Of a stretch of DNA of 64,000 nucleotides, positions 50,895 to 60,253 are shown one piece after another. A model generated the notes under the pieces. It did no database searches and had not been told where the DNA came from. It was given only the letters and a program-made list of their open reading frames with translations. The stretch is from GCA-958296115 sp965222445 (GTDB taxonomy: Bacteria > Chloroflexota > Dehalococcoidia > Lucifugimonadales > CAJWER01). The translations under genes were made by a program, and so were the position numbers. The first letter of the stretch is position 1. Each line of letters opens with the position of its first letter. The stretch is taken from contig CBDCTY010000002.1 in the NCBI GenBank assembly GCA_965222445.1, positions 1,116,001 to 1,180,000 on the forward strand. The letters run 5' to 3'.

Positions 50895-52889
50895 CTACTT
50901 CAGCTTCACCAGGTCGTCCGCCAGCACCTTGCGCAGGTCAGAGATCTGGTCGCGGAGCAGCGCCGCGGACTCGAACTCCAGGTTCTTCGAAGCCGTCTTC
51001 ATCTGCTTCTCCAGGTCCCTGATGAGCCGGTGCAGCTCGTCCTTGGGCAGGTCCGGCGCCGCTGCGTAGGGGGCCTTCGTCTCCGCCACCGCCTGCACAC
51101 GCTCGGTGATGTCGTGGACCGCCTTGCGTATGCCCTGCGGCGTGATGCCGTGCCTCTCGTTGTGCTCCTGCTGAACGAGGCGGCGGCGGTCCGTCTCCTG
51201 GATCGCGCGCCGCATCGAATCGGTCATCACGTCCGCGTACATGATCACGCGGCCGTCCACGTGCCGGGCGGCCCGCCCGATCGTCTGCGTGAGCGCCGTG
51301 GACGAGCGCAGGTAGCCCTCCTTGTCGGCGTCGAGGATGGCGACTAGGCTCACCTCGGGCAGGTCCAGGCCCTCCCTGAGCAGGTTGATCCCGACGATCA
51401 CGTCGTAGACGCCCAGGCGCAGGTCGCGCAGGACCTCGCTGCGCTCCAGCGTGTCGATCTCAGAGTGAAGGTAGTTAGTCCGCACCCCGGCCTCGAGCAG
51501 GTAGTCGGCCAACTCCTCGGCCATCCGCTTCGTGAGGGTCGTCACGAGGCAGCGCTCGCCCCGCTCCGTGCGCATGCGAATCTGGTAGAGGAGGTCGTCG
51601 ATCTGGCCCCGCGTGGGCTTGACCTCGATCTCTGGGTCCGACAGGCCGGTCGGCCTGATGAGCTGCTCCACGATCTGCTGCGAGTGCTCGAACTCGTATG
51701 GTCCCGGCGTTGCCGACACGTAGACCGTCTGCCCGGCGCGCTGCTCGAACTCGGCGAAGTTGAGCGGCCGGTTGTCCAGCGCCGACGGCAGCCTGAAGCC
51801 GTGCTCGACGAGCACCTCCTTGCGCGACCTGTCGCCGCCGTACATGGCCCGTATCTGCGGCAGGGTCATATGGGACTCGTCTATGAAGAGCATATAGTCC
51901 TCGGGGAAGTAGTGCATCAGCGTGTACGGGATGCTGCCGGGCTGTCTCTGCGCCAGGTGCCGCGAGTAGTTCTCGACTCCGGCGCAGTAGCCCGTCTCCC
52001 GCAGCATCTCGATGTCGTAGCGCGTCCTCGACTCGATGCGCTGCGCCTCCAGCAGCTTGCCCGCGGCCCGCATCTCGGCGAGGTGTTGCTCCAGCTCGAC
52101 CTGGATGTCCTCGACGGCGAGCTGGAGCTTCTCGTCTGACGTGACGAAGTGCTTGGCGGGGTAGATCTCGACGTCGTCGCGCTCCCCCAGCAGCTCGCCG
52201 GTGAGGGGGTCGAGCTGCACGATGCGCTCGATCTCGTCGCCCCAGAACTCGATGCGCACGGCCATCCCGTCCTCGTACGCGGGCACGATCTCCAGCGTGT
52301 CCCCCCGTACGCGGAAGTTCCCTCTCGACATGTCGTAGTCGTTGCGCTCGTACTGCATGTCGACCAGCTGCCGTATCAGGCGTCCGCGGCTTCGCTGCTC
52401 GCCCCTGCGTATATAGGCGACGAAGCTCTGGTACTCCTCCGGCGAGCCCAGGCCGAAGATGCAGGAGACCGACGCCACTATAAGGACGTCCCGCCGGGTC
52501 AGCAGGGCCCGCGTGGCCGAGTGGCGCAGCCTGTCCAGCTGCTCGTTGATGTCGGCCTCCTTCTCGATGTACGTGTCCGTGCGCGGTACGTACGCCTCGG
52601 GCTGGTAGTAGTCGTAGTAGCTGACGAAGTACTCGACGGCGTTCTCGGGAAAAAATTCCTTGAACTCCGTCGCAAGCTGGGCCGCCAGCGTCTTGTTGTG
52701 GGCGATGACCAGGGTGGGCCGATTCAGGCGCTCGATCACGCCGGCCATGGTGAATGTCTTGCCGCTGCCCGTCACGCCGAGCAGGGTCTGGTGGCGCAGG
52801 CCCTCCGCCAGGCCCGCCGAGAGCCTCTCGACGGCCTGGGGCTGGTCGCCCGTCGGATCGAAGTCGGATACGAGTCGGAACTCAGGCAA
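50895..52889 (-). CDS. uvrB: Excinuclease ABC subunit B
   Basis: The damage-verification helicase of nucleotide excision repair, 664 aa. Walker A is LLGVTGSGKTFTM, followed by VIAHNKTLAAQL, FFPENAVEYFVSYYDYYQPEAYVP, ISDINEQLDRLRHSA (here ADINEQLDRLRHSA), VSCIFGLGSPEEY, DESHMTLPQIRAMY and the RIGRAARH-like GRAARHVDG. The C-terminal UVR motif DLEKQMKTASKNLEFESAALLRDQI binds UvrC. No uvrA is in the window. Confidence 0.97.
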   Translation of the reverse strand: MPEFRLVSDFDPTGDQPQAVERLSAGLAEGLRHQTLLGVTGSGKTFTMAGVIERLNRPTLVIAHNKTLAAQLATEFKEFFPENAVEYFVSYYDYYQPEAYVPRTDTYIEKEADINEQLDRLRHSATRALLTRRDVLIVASVSCIFGLGSPEEYQSFVAYIRRGEQRSRGRLIRQLVDMQYERNDYDMSRGNFRVRGDTLEIVPAYEDGMAVRIEFWGDEIERIVQLDPLTGELLGERDDVEIYPAKHFVTSDEKLQLAVEDIQVELEQHLAEMRAAGKLLEAQRIESRTRYDIEMLRETGYCAGVENYSRHLAQRQPGSIPYTLMHYFPEDYMLFIDESHMTLPQIRAMYGGDRSRKEVLVEHGFRLPSALDNRPLNFAEFEQRAGQTVYVSATPGPYEFEHSQQIVEQLIRPTGLSDPEIEVKPTRGQIDDLLYQIRMRTERGERCLVTTLTKRMAEELADYLLEAGVRTNYLHSEIDTLERSEVLRDLRLGVYDVIVGINLLREGLDLPEVSLVAILDADKEGYLRSSTALTQTIGRAARHVDGRVIMYADVMTDSMRRAIQETDRRRLVQQEHNERHGITPQGIRKAVHDITERVQAVAETKAPYAAAPDLPKDELHRLIRDLEKQMKTASKNLEFESAALLRDQISDLRKVLADDLVKLK

Positions 52890-52892
52890 TGG

Positions 52893-53249
52893 TCACAGCC
52901 ACAGGGCCTCGACCGGCGCAAGGCGGTGCTCCACAGTGTCCACGACGAGCGGGAAGGATTGAAGTGTAACGGCGCCGATTATGGGTGGCGCAGACGACTC
53001 CCCGAACACGCATACGGTAGTTCGCTCCTGTCCGTCGAGCTCGACTCGCACCTCACCTATCTGCCTTCGCTCGACCTCGCCATTGGCCAAGCGCAGCGTC
53101 ACGGACTGAAAGGGCTCGACTCCCAAGCGGTCGAGCAGGTCGGCTGGCATAGTCAGGAACGTAGCGCCCGTGTCTACCAAGGCGTCCACGGTCTCGGCGA
53201 CGCTTCTGTCGTCCGAGTATAGTGTTATTGGATGAGCGAACGTACCCAC
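52893..53249 (-). CDS. Retropepsin-like aspartic protease (clan AA)
   Basis: A 118-aa small aspartic protease with the catalytic VDALVDTGATFLTMP motif, then LRLANGEVERRQIGEVRVELDG and VIIGAVTLQSF-like IIGAVTLQSFPLVVD. The size fits a homodimeric bacterial clan AA peptidase. It lies 3 bp upstream of uvrB on the same strand, so it may be co-transcribed; the biological link is unclear. Confidence 0.8.
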   Translation of the reverse strand: MGTFAHPITLYSDDRSVAETVDALVDTGATFLTMPADLLDRLGVEPFQSVTLRLANGEVERRQIGEVRVELDGQERTTVCVFGESSAPPIIGAVTLQSFPLVVDTVEHRLAPVEALWL

Positions 53250-53460
53250 CTACTGCTCCCGCGGAAGTCAGGGACATGATAGCCCATTCACATCAGCGAT
53301 TTCCCGTTCTCGCCCCGCCAGATACGGCGGCGACATGTGACCTGCACGAGGCGAAATGGATTCAGAAGGGATGCTGACACAAGTTTGCACGTCCATGGAA
53401 ATTTCCATTGGATGGATAATTGTTGTCAACTCTACCCGACGGGCTGCCGCCTAAAGAGCA

Positions 53461-54129
53461 TTATTCGACTTGGCACTCGAAGCGGTCTTCCTCTGACTTC
53501 ACCTGGAACAGGAAGGGGACGGTCTTCTTCTCCTTGGGGCCCATGGAGACCTCGCTCGTCTGACCTGTACCGTTCCTGCTCCCTCTGACCGTTACGGTGC
53601 CGCTGCCCTCACCCACATTTGTGAGAATGCAGTCGAGCCTCGCCTTCATGTCTGCGGCATTGGGATAAGCTTGACACGATCCGCGTATGCCGCTCTCTCC
53701 CTCGCCTCCGAGGAAGGCCGAGGCTACGCCGCCGTAGGGACTGGGCACTACCAAAAGTGCTAGGGGCGCTAGGATACGTCCCAGGTCGAAGGTGGGCTCC
53801 TCGAACACGAACTTGGACGTCACGGGTTGGCCGGCCACAGCATAGAGGGACTCGCGCCGTTCCCAAGACTTGTCGCCTTGAGCGACCGTGGCGAGTACAT
53901 TGACGCGCCCTGGATCCCCAATGTTGGTGTAGGTACAACTCAGATTGACCTTGTAGTCGGAGAGGCTATAGGAGTCGGTGAGACGGACGTTGATGGACTC
54001 GGCAATCTGGGGTCCAATGTATGTAGTCTCCACTTCAAGCCGAAGCTCCACGCGCTTCGCACATCCGATCAAGGCCAGCATGACTACGAGGCTGACCAGC
54101 CCTAATAGGCGATAACTGAGGCGATCCAT
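53461..54129 (-). CDS. Hypothetical lipoprotein
   Basis: A 222-aa exported protein with signal peptide MDRLSYRLLGLVSLVVMLALIGC and lipobox LIGC. The mature part is beta-rich, with VNLSCTYTNIGDPGRVNVLATV and LDCILTNVGEGSGTVTVRGSRNG, two FxxM-like immunoglobulin-type repeats, and a hydrophobic stretch at 115-130 (ILAPLALLVVPS). No family is recognised. AT-richer than the genes to its right. The 211-bp gap on the other side (53250-53460) shows nothing notable. Confidence 0.62.
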   Translation of the reverse strand: MDRLSYRLLGLVSLVVMLALIGCAKRVELRLEVETTYIGPQIAESINVRLTDSYSLSDYKVNLSCTYTNIGDPGRVNVLATVAQGDKSWERRESLYAVAGQPVTSKFVFEEPTFDLGRILAPLALLVVPSPYGGVASAFLGGEGESGIRGSCQAYPNAADMKARLDCILTNVGEGSGTVTVRGSRNGTGQTSEVSMGPKEKKTVPFLFQVKSEEDRFECQVE

Positions 54130-54248
54130 ATAGCCACTCCCGTCAATGCGATACCGGCCGCTATGATGAGGGCCAGTACGAGAATGGCTCTCGCTGCCTC
54201 AACCACTCTACCCAGGGCAGCACCTCGTGTGTCAGTCAGATCACCCAA
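54102..54248 (-). CDS. Possible small membrane peptide
   Basis: A 48-codon frame with TTG start (54248) and TAG stop encodes a single hydrophobic helix, AILVLALIIAAGIALTGVAIW, after an amphipathic start (GDLTDTRGAALGRVVEAARA). AAAGGG lies 8 nt before the TTG. Its 3' end overlaps the lipoprotein start at 54129 in another frame by about 28 nt. A hypothetical call only. Confidence 0.35.
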   Translation of the reverse strand: MGDLTDTRGAALGRVVEAARAILVLALIIAAGIALTGVAIWIASVIAY

Positions 54249-54398
54249 AGCATAGTCCCTTTCTCTTCTCTCTACAACACTCTCCGTCTCACATACATCT
54301 GAACGAGTTCACTCTGTTCGAGGCAATCGAGGCAGCTCCTTGACGCCCGCCGCGCCATCCTGTTGAATCATGGCCATACAGCCTGGAGGTCCGGTGAC

Positions 54399-56873
54399 AT
54401 GGCCGACTACGAACCCCTCGACATTTCCACCTGGTGCAACGCGCCACTCGACACCCTCGAGGCCGAGGAAGAGCCGGTCGCCGGCCCTCAAACATTCCGG
54501 GGCCTGCCTTTCATGGTCGGCGGCCTCGTGAATCTGGCCGAAGGTGCGGGTCCCGTGACCATCCCCATCGGCGGGCCCGTGCGCCGGATCATCTTCGCCC
54601 ACACCCAGCTCGAAACTTCGGTGGCCGAGGATGGGCGCTGGGGCCGGCACGTCGCCGACTACGTCTTCAGGACGGCCGGCGGGACCGAACGCGTGCCGAT
54701 CAGGGAGCGTTTCGAGATCGGCGTGCTGCCGGGGCGCGGCACCGTCCCCGGGGGCATCACCTCGCAGTTCAGGGCCGTCTCGGACAGCCAGCCTACTTTG
54801 CAGCCCAGGTACGAGGGCCAGTTCGGCAGGGCTGGCTGGCGTCTCATGGACAGCATGGGAGAGACGGCGCGCTGGTACTATCTGTGGGCCTGGCGCAACC
54901 CTAACCCAGACGTCGCCGTCGAGTCGGTCGAGCTCGTGCCCCGTGGGCCTCGGTTCGCGGTAGCCGCGATCACCCTGGGCCATGTCGAAGAGCACCCCTT
55001 CGCGAGGGAGGGCCGGGTGCCCGTCCGCGTCGTGCTCAAGGACCCCGAGCGGGCCGACGCGCTCTTCGACCTGGACGTGGATATCGACAGGGGCGTGGCC
55101 ACCTACCCGTACCCCCTGCCCGACCAACCCGCGGCGGACTTCCTCGACGACCGCTACAAGGGCTGGGGGCAGCGCGCCAACGATAAGTCCAGCCCGGCGT
55201 ACGTGGAGATGACCGGCACGCCGTCGGCGAAGATCACAGTCAGCCAGGGCGGCGACAACCTCGGCTCAGTGCGCTGGGGCAAGGTACTGGAGGACGGCGC
55301 GGCCGAGACCCCAAAGGTCAGGATAGAGCTAACCGAGCCCGGCCGAAACTGGGTCGACGTCTCGGTCGTCGACGACCAGACCGGGCGGCCCGTGCCTTGC
55401 AGGGTCCACTTCCGCTCGCCCGACGGCGTCCCATACCAGCCCTACGGCCACCACAACCACATCAACTCCGGCCTCGAGACCTTCAACTACGACGTTGGCG
55501 GCGACCTTCGCATGGGCCAGGTCACCTACGCCTACATCGACGGGACGTGCCAGGGCTGGCTGCCCAGGGGCGAGGTCATAGTCGACGTCGCCAGGGGCTT
55601 CGAGTACGAGCCCATACGGCGCAGCCTCACCATCGAGCCGGGCCAGCGCGAGCTCACCCTGCGCCTCAGGCGCTGGACCGACATGAACCGGCGCGGATGG
55701 TACAGCGGCGACTCCCACGTGCACTTCCTCTCGGCCCAGGGCGCACTCCATGAGGCCCAGGCCGAGGACCTCAACGTCGTCAATCTGCTCCAGTGCCAGT
55801 GGGGCAGCCTCTTCACCGGCACCGAGGAGTTCACGGGCGAGCCCCACGTGTCCCGGCGCGGCGATTCGGTCGTCTACGTATGCCAGGAGAACAGGCAGCA
55901 CCTGATGGGACACATGATCCTCATGGGCCTCAAGCGCCACGTCATGCCTTGGTGCACGGACGGCCCGGGCGAGGCGGAGATCGGCGGCACGATGGAGTCG
56001 ACCCTCAGCGCCTGGGCCGACCAGTGCCACGAGCAGGGCGGCACCGTCGCGGCGGCCCACTTCTGGGGCCTGAACCGTGAGGCCGCCGCCCTCGTGGCCA
56101 CCGGGAGGCTCGACGCTATCGAGTTCAAGGGCCACCAGAACCGGTTCCCACACGAGGAGTACTACCGCGTGCTCAACTGCGGCTACCGGATCCCCCTGGT
56201 CGGCGGCACCGACAAGATGAGCAGCGATGTCGCCGTCGGCCACTGGCGGACCTACGCCCAGCTGGAGGACGGCCAGGAGTTCACCTACGACAACTGGCGA
56301 CGCAGCGTCGAACGCGGCCGCACCTTCATGACCTCGGGACCCATCATCGACTTCAGCGTCGACGGCCGCGAAATAGGCGACACCATCGACATCTCGGGGC
56401 CCGGTACCGTCGAGGTCAGGGCTGTGGCCGAGAGCGTACTGCCCATACACCGGCTCGACATCGTGCAGAACGGCAGGGTAGTCGCGTCCGCGGAGTCCAG
56501 GGAAGGCGTCCGCAGGCTGGAGCTGCGCGAGACCCTGCGCATCGACGGCCACTCATGGATCGCCGCGCGCTGCGGAAGCCCCGACTACTTCGGCGACCCG
56601 GACTATGACGACATGAAGCGCGGAATCTACGCCCACACGTCGCCGATATACGTCGCCTGCGGCGGCGACTGGCGGATGTTCGACCCCGGCACCGCCGAGC
56701 ACATGCTCACCGTCGTGAAGGGCGACATCGACTACATCCGCGAGACGTCGGGCCAGTACCTCGACGGCAACGTCACGCACCACCACGGCGAGCACGACCA
56801 CCTGGCCTGGCTCGAACGCCCCTTCCACCAGGCCCGCCAAGCCCTGGAATCCAGGCTGGCGGCGGGCCGCTGA
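54399..56873 (+). CDS. CehA/McbA family metallohydrolase (PHP-like domain)
   Basis: An 824-aa protein. Residues 1-390 are beta-rich domains. From about 440 a PHP-type metallohydrolase follows: RRGWYSGDSHVHFL, VVNLLQCQWGSLFTG, HFWGLNREAAALVATGRLDAIEFKGH and GGTDKMSSDVAVGHWRTY. CehA/McbA proteins hydrolyse carbaryl-type esters; the native substrate is unknown. Start 54399 (MADYEPLDIS) has GGAGGT 9 nt upstream; an in-frame TTG at 54363 adds 12 residues. The C-terminus ends in an His-rich segment, THHHGEHDHLAW. Confidence 0.85.
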   Translation: MADYEPLDISTWCNAPLDTLEAEEEPVAGPQTFRGLPFMVGGLVNLAEGAGPVTIPIGGPVRRIIFAHTQLETSVAEDGRWGRHVADYVFRTAGGTERVPIRERFEIGVLPGRGTVPGGITSQFRAVSDSQPTLQPRYEGQFGRAGWRLMDSMGETARWYYLWAWRNPNPDVAVESVELVPRGPRFAVAAITLGHVEEHPFAREGRVPVRVVLKDPERADALFDLDVDIDRGVATYPYPLPDQPAADFLDDRYKGWGQRANDKSSPAYVEMTGTPSAKITVSQGGDNLGSVRWGKVLEDGAAETPKVRIELTEPGRNWVDVSVVDDQTGRPVPCRVHFRSPDGVPYQPYGHHNHINSGLETFNYDVGGDLRMGQVTYAYIDGTCQGWLPRGEVIVDVARGFEYEPIRRSLTIEPGQRELTLRLRRWTDMNRRGWYSGDSHVHFLSAQGALHEAQAEDLNVVNLLQCQWGSLFTGTEEFTGEPHVSRRGDSVVYVCQENRQHLMGHMILMGLKRHVMPWCTDGPGEAEIGGTMESTLSAWADQCHEQGGTVAAAHFWGLNREAAALVATGRLDAIEFKGHQNRFPHEEYYRVLNCGYRIPLVGGTDKMSSDVAVGHWRTYAQLEDGQEFTYDNWRRSVERGRTFMTSGPIIDFSVDGREIGDTIDISGPGTVEVRAVAESVLPIHRLDIVQNGRVVASAESREGVRRLELRETLRIDGHSWIAARCGSPDYFGDPDYDDMKRGIYAHTSPIYVACGGDWRMFDPGTAEHMLTVVKGDIDYIRETSGQYLDGNVTHHHGEHDHLAWLERPFHQARQALESRLAAGR

Positions 56874-56975
56874 CCCAGCCGCACCAGACGATCGATAGGA
56901 GAAGAGTAGAGATAGAGTAACAACGCTTGACCGATTGACTTTTGTGTGTGATAGTTCCTTGTGACTGCAATCTTA

Positions 56976-57098
56976 TACCAAGTCACCGTGATGCCGCCGT
57001 ATATGTGCGGCCAGGGAGTGGGTTCCCGCCCCCGACTGCTCGGGGGCAGGCTCTTCGCGGGAATGACGGCTTTACGGCGCACTCAAAATGAAATGGTA
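56976..57098 (-). mobile_element. R1 miniature element, copy 4
   Basis: A 123-bp variant of R1 with 23 bp added near the central hairpin (CCCGACTGCTCGGGGGCAGG). The left TTA (56973-56975) is present; the right flank is TTT, so the duplication is imperfect. It ends 19 bp before the helicase gene and its TATTTATAG edge could serve as the gene's -10. Confidence 0.65.
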
Positions 57099-57117
57099 TT
57101 TATAGGGGACGTTTGGA

Positions 57118-59394
57118 ATGGAAGTGTCAATTGATGGCTTTCTGGAGCGCCTGAAAGATTTCGACGCATTACGCGACTCTGATACGATAAATCTTGGCAC
57201 GGTGGACCGCATTCAACCTGCATATGCCGATGAATGGCCAACGCAACTCCATCCTGCTGTACGCAGCGCACTGGTTCGTGCGGGGATAACTCAGCCTTAC
57301 CAGCACCAAGCCGATGCCATTGCCAGGTCCCTCAGCGGCGCAGACGTGGTTATGGAAACACCAACTGCCAGTGGAAAGACACTGGCCTTCACTGCCCCGA
57401 TGCTTCATTCCTTGAAGCAAAACCCGGGGTAGCACGCACTAATGATCTATCCGATGAAGGCGCTGGCTTTTGATCAGCGGGAGCAAATCAGGCAGATCTG
57501 CCAACCACTTAGCATAGAGTCATGGCCGTACGACGGCGATACGGGGGAAGAAACTAAGGGATTGCTTCGCCAAAATCCTCCCGACATCCTCCTCACCAAT
57601 CCCGAATATCTAAACATGTCTTTTCTGGGTATGCGGGAGTCTTGGGAGAGGCATGTCGAAGGGGCCAAGTTCTTACGGAAGCTCCAATTCGTCGTCCTTG
57701 ACGAGATGCATGAATATAGAGGCTTTTTTGGCAGCAATATGGCTCTCCTATTGCGACGGTTCTTCCTCTATCTCAATCGCATCGGCGCTCATCCACAGCT
57801 ATTTCTGTCCACAGCGACTTGCGCAAACCCCCAGGAGCACGCCAGATCGCTTACTGGCCGTGACCTCGAAGTCGTGTCCGCACGGGACGTACTCCGTCCG
57901 AAAAGGAATTTCATATTCGTCGATCCTGATATACCCGACTTTCGATACTGGGATATCCTTAGACTTCGCATAGAACAGGCCGCGTTAACGGCTCTTTCCG
58001 ACGGTCTCCAGGTATTGGTGTTTTGTCCAACTAAGCGGTTCTTGGAGGCAGCCTTTAGCAACTGTCGCCGCACTGCTGCGGATCTTGGATTAGAACCCGG
58101 CCAACTTTCTGCGTTCCATGCTGACTTGAAGCCTGAACGTCGTCAGCAGATTCAAGAGGCGATTAAGGCTGGCCAGATCCGAGTTGTGTTTACTACCAAC
58201 GCTCTAGAAATAGGACTGGACGTTGGAGGGCTAGATGGTGTTATACTGGGAGGCTTCCCCTCTAGCATAATGTCCGCCTGGCAGCAGATAGGGAGGGCCG
58301 GTCGTGGATGGGACAAGGATGCTTTTGTGCTGTTCTACGCCATGAATGACCCAATTGATCGCTTCTTCGTGGGAAACCTAGACGCTTTCCTGAGCAAACC
58401 TTTCGATGAATTAGTGGTTGACCCAACCAATGAAGAGCTAATCCGAAAGCATCTTCCATCGCTATTGGAAGAGACGGGTGGAAAAGTGTGGCCTCCCGAA
58501 GAAGATATACTAGGGGGCGCCTTCTATGGCTCGGCAAGTCGTAACACTGGAACAGTGCCAGCGGGCCTGAAGCCGCAGCACCGCCTGAATCTCCGCGGAG
58601 GGATAGGCCAATCCTTCAAGTTGAAGAGGAACAATGAAGAATTGGGACAGATTTCGGCTATGCGCCGGTTCCGTGAAGCCTACATCGGTGGGGTCTTTCC
58701 TTTCTTTGGCCAGCGCTATCACGTGAGGTCCCATGAAGAGCAGGCTGTTATTCTGGAAGATTCTGAACAGTACCTGAGAACAGAACCGGGGTTCTATACT
58801 GTGATCACAAAGTCAGAGTTCTTCGATGGATTCGCCTACGGAGACATCAACGTCTACTCTGGGTCACTCAACATCGTCATAAACTTTACTGGATTTAAGC
58901 TAGTCGATGAGCGTTCTGGAGACGTTCTTCGGACTGGCGGTGATGATGACGCTCTATTTCAGAACAACCTGCATTCGCTCTGGATCGATGTGCCGCAAAG
59001 CGCACTAGGGGCTGATGGGATTGGTGCAGTGGAGCACATGATTCGGGTGGGTGCTATGTTCGTAATCCCAGCAGATCGGTTCGATACTAGCACGCACTCT
59101 AAGACGGGCAGCGAACTGGTAGCCTATTGCTACGAGAACTACCCTGGCGGGATTGGTGTCGCGAAGAAACTGTTCAATGTGTGGCACGTCGCGTTAGAGA
59201 AGGGGATTGAGATCGCACGCAACTGTAAGTGCCTGTCAGGATGCCAGAACTGTATTGAACCAGCGAAGTCTTGGGACATAAGCAACGAAAACATTGACAA
59301 AGTGAAAGGCATCGAACTGGCAGAGGAATTGTTGACGTCGGTACGAAAAGGCCCGGATCGGAAATTCGAAGACGGCCTTATGGTCCCAGTGTAA
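57118..59394 (+). pseudogene. MrfA/YprA-like DEAD/DEAH helicase, split by an amber codon
   Basis: The frame runs through 758 codons apart from one TAG at 57430-57432. Before it lie the Q-like motif QPYQHQADA and motif I ETPTASGKT (81-88). After it come motif Ia IYPMKALAFDQ, motif II VVLDEMHEYRG, III STATC, the FTTNALEIGLDVG and QQIGRAGRG of domain 2, and a C-terminal four-Cys cluster CKCLSGCQNCIEPAKSW, the mark of MrfA (DUF1998). Without the TAG the protein (NPGQHALMIYP if CAG) matches B. subtilis MrfA in size. A second ATG at 57442 would lack the ATP-binding motif. The sequence is AT-richer than its neighbours, suggesting transfer. Confidence 0.85.
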
Positions 59395-59469
59395 TGTTGA
59401 TCGAAAGCGGCGACGTCGTCACTAGCGGAGGCCAGATCATGGCGGCGAGCCGGTAATCCCCAGCCGCCG

Positions 59470-59907
59470 TCAGGCTGCAGAGGCGTCGCGCATCTCCAGG
59501 ATGACCTCGCAGCCGAGGACCCGAAGCGCGTCATTGATGCGGCCCACGGAAGTCCCGTGGCGCGGATCGAGCATTCGGCGCACGACCTTGTCGTCCACGC
59601 CGAGACGATCGGCAAGTGCGACCCGGGTAATGCGGCTCGTACGAAAGGCCAGCGCCAACGCCGCCTTTGCCGCCATCTCCGCGGGGACGGCGACGGCGCG
59701 CTCACCGGGAAGAAGTGGGCTTGGCGTAGGTATCGACTCTCCGTCGTCTATCCTCCCCGCAACCGCTTCCTCCAGAGCATCGTGGGCCTCCAACAGGGCC
59801 TCGGCCTCGTCTACTCCTGACGTGAGACACTCCGGCAGGTCGCGGAATGAGACGACCACCTCGTCCGGGCCGGTACACCGCATTTGCGCCGGGTATACGA
59901 ACTTCAT
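59470..59907 (-). CDS. hicB: HicB-family antitoxin
   Basis: A 145-aa HicB. The N-terminal partner-binding domain (VVVSFRDLPECLTSGVDEAEALLEAHDALEEAVAGRI) is followed by a Pro-rich linker and a C-terminal helix-turn-helix (ALADRLGVDDKVVRRMLDP-x5-SVGRINDALRVLG). It lies downstream of hicA with 24 bp between. It should neutralise HicA and bind the operator upstream of hicA. Confidence 0.9.
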   Translation of the reverse strand: MKFVYPAQMRCTGPDEVVVSFRDLPECLTSGVDEAEALLEAHDALEEAVAGRIDDGESIPTPSPLLPGERAVAVPAEMAAKAALALAFRTSRITRVALADRLGVDDKVVRRMLDPRHGTSVGRINDALRVLGCEVILEMRDASAA

Positions 59908-59931
59908 GGCTCCCTCCTTCTCACCTTCGCA

Positions 59932-60147
59932 TCACCGGAAGTCTCTCTGCTCCAGGCCCAGCTGCCTGATCATCTCATTCAGCAAGCCAGGCCCTATCTC
60001 CTTCCGCCGGTCCTTCACCACCGTCTTGCGGGTCCCGTAGTACAAGGTGATATGGCTGCCCTTGCCCCGCTTGGCATCCGTACTGACGGGGACCCTACGC
60101 TCACGCCCAAGTTGGATCACTCTGTTTACGAAGTCCCTGCCCGTCAT
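59932..60147 (-). CDS. hicA: HicA-family mRNA interferase toxin
   Basis: A 71-aa HicA with the double-stranded-RNA-binding-like fold: DFVNRVIQLGRERRVPVSTDAKRGKGSHITLYYG-TRKTVV, with the catalytic His in GKGSHI. The upstream ATG at 60156 lies inside the -10 element; ATG 60147 lies exactly 7 nt after TATAAT, so I take it as a leaderless start. It forms an operon with hicB. Confidence 0.88.
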   Translation of the reverse strand: MTGRDFVNRVIQLGRERRVPVSTDAKRGKGSHITLYYGTRKTVVKDRRKEIGPGLLNEMIRQLGLEQRDFR

Positions 60148-60154
60148 CGGATAC

Positions 60155-60178
60155 ATTATAGGACATAATTGTCCTATA
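60155..60178 (-). promoter_or_regulatory. hicA promoter and overlapping operator palindrome
   Basis: Perfect 9-bp arms TATAGGACA (60157-60165) and TGTCCTATA (60170-60178) with a TAAT spacer. The minus-strand TATAAT -10 (60160-60155) overlaps one arm, so a HicB dimer bound there would block RNA polymerase. TTGGGC 18 nt upstream is a possible -35. Confidence 0.65.
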
Positions 60179-60253
60179 GCCCAAGGCTGCTTCTTGACGC
60201 GCCTGTACCCTTAGTGTTGAATCATCCCCACGCCCCCACTGAGAAGGAGAACC

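Noticed and set aside
57430..57432. Pyrrolysine at the in-frame TAG of the helicase
   Set aside because: The position aligns with a non-catalytic linker between motifs I and Ia, and no pyl genes are visible; a nonsense change is simpler.
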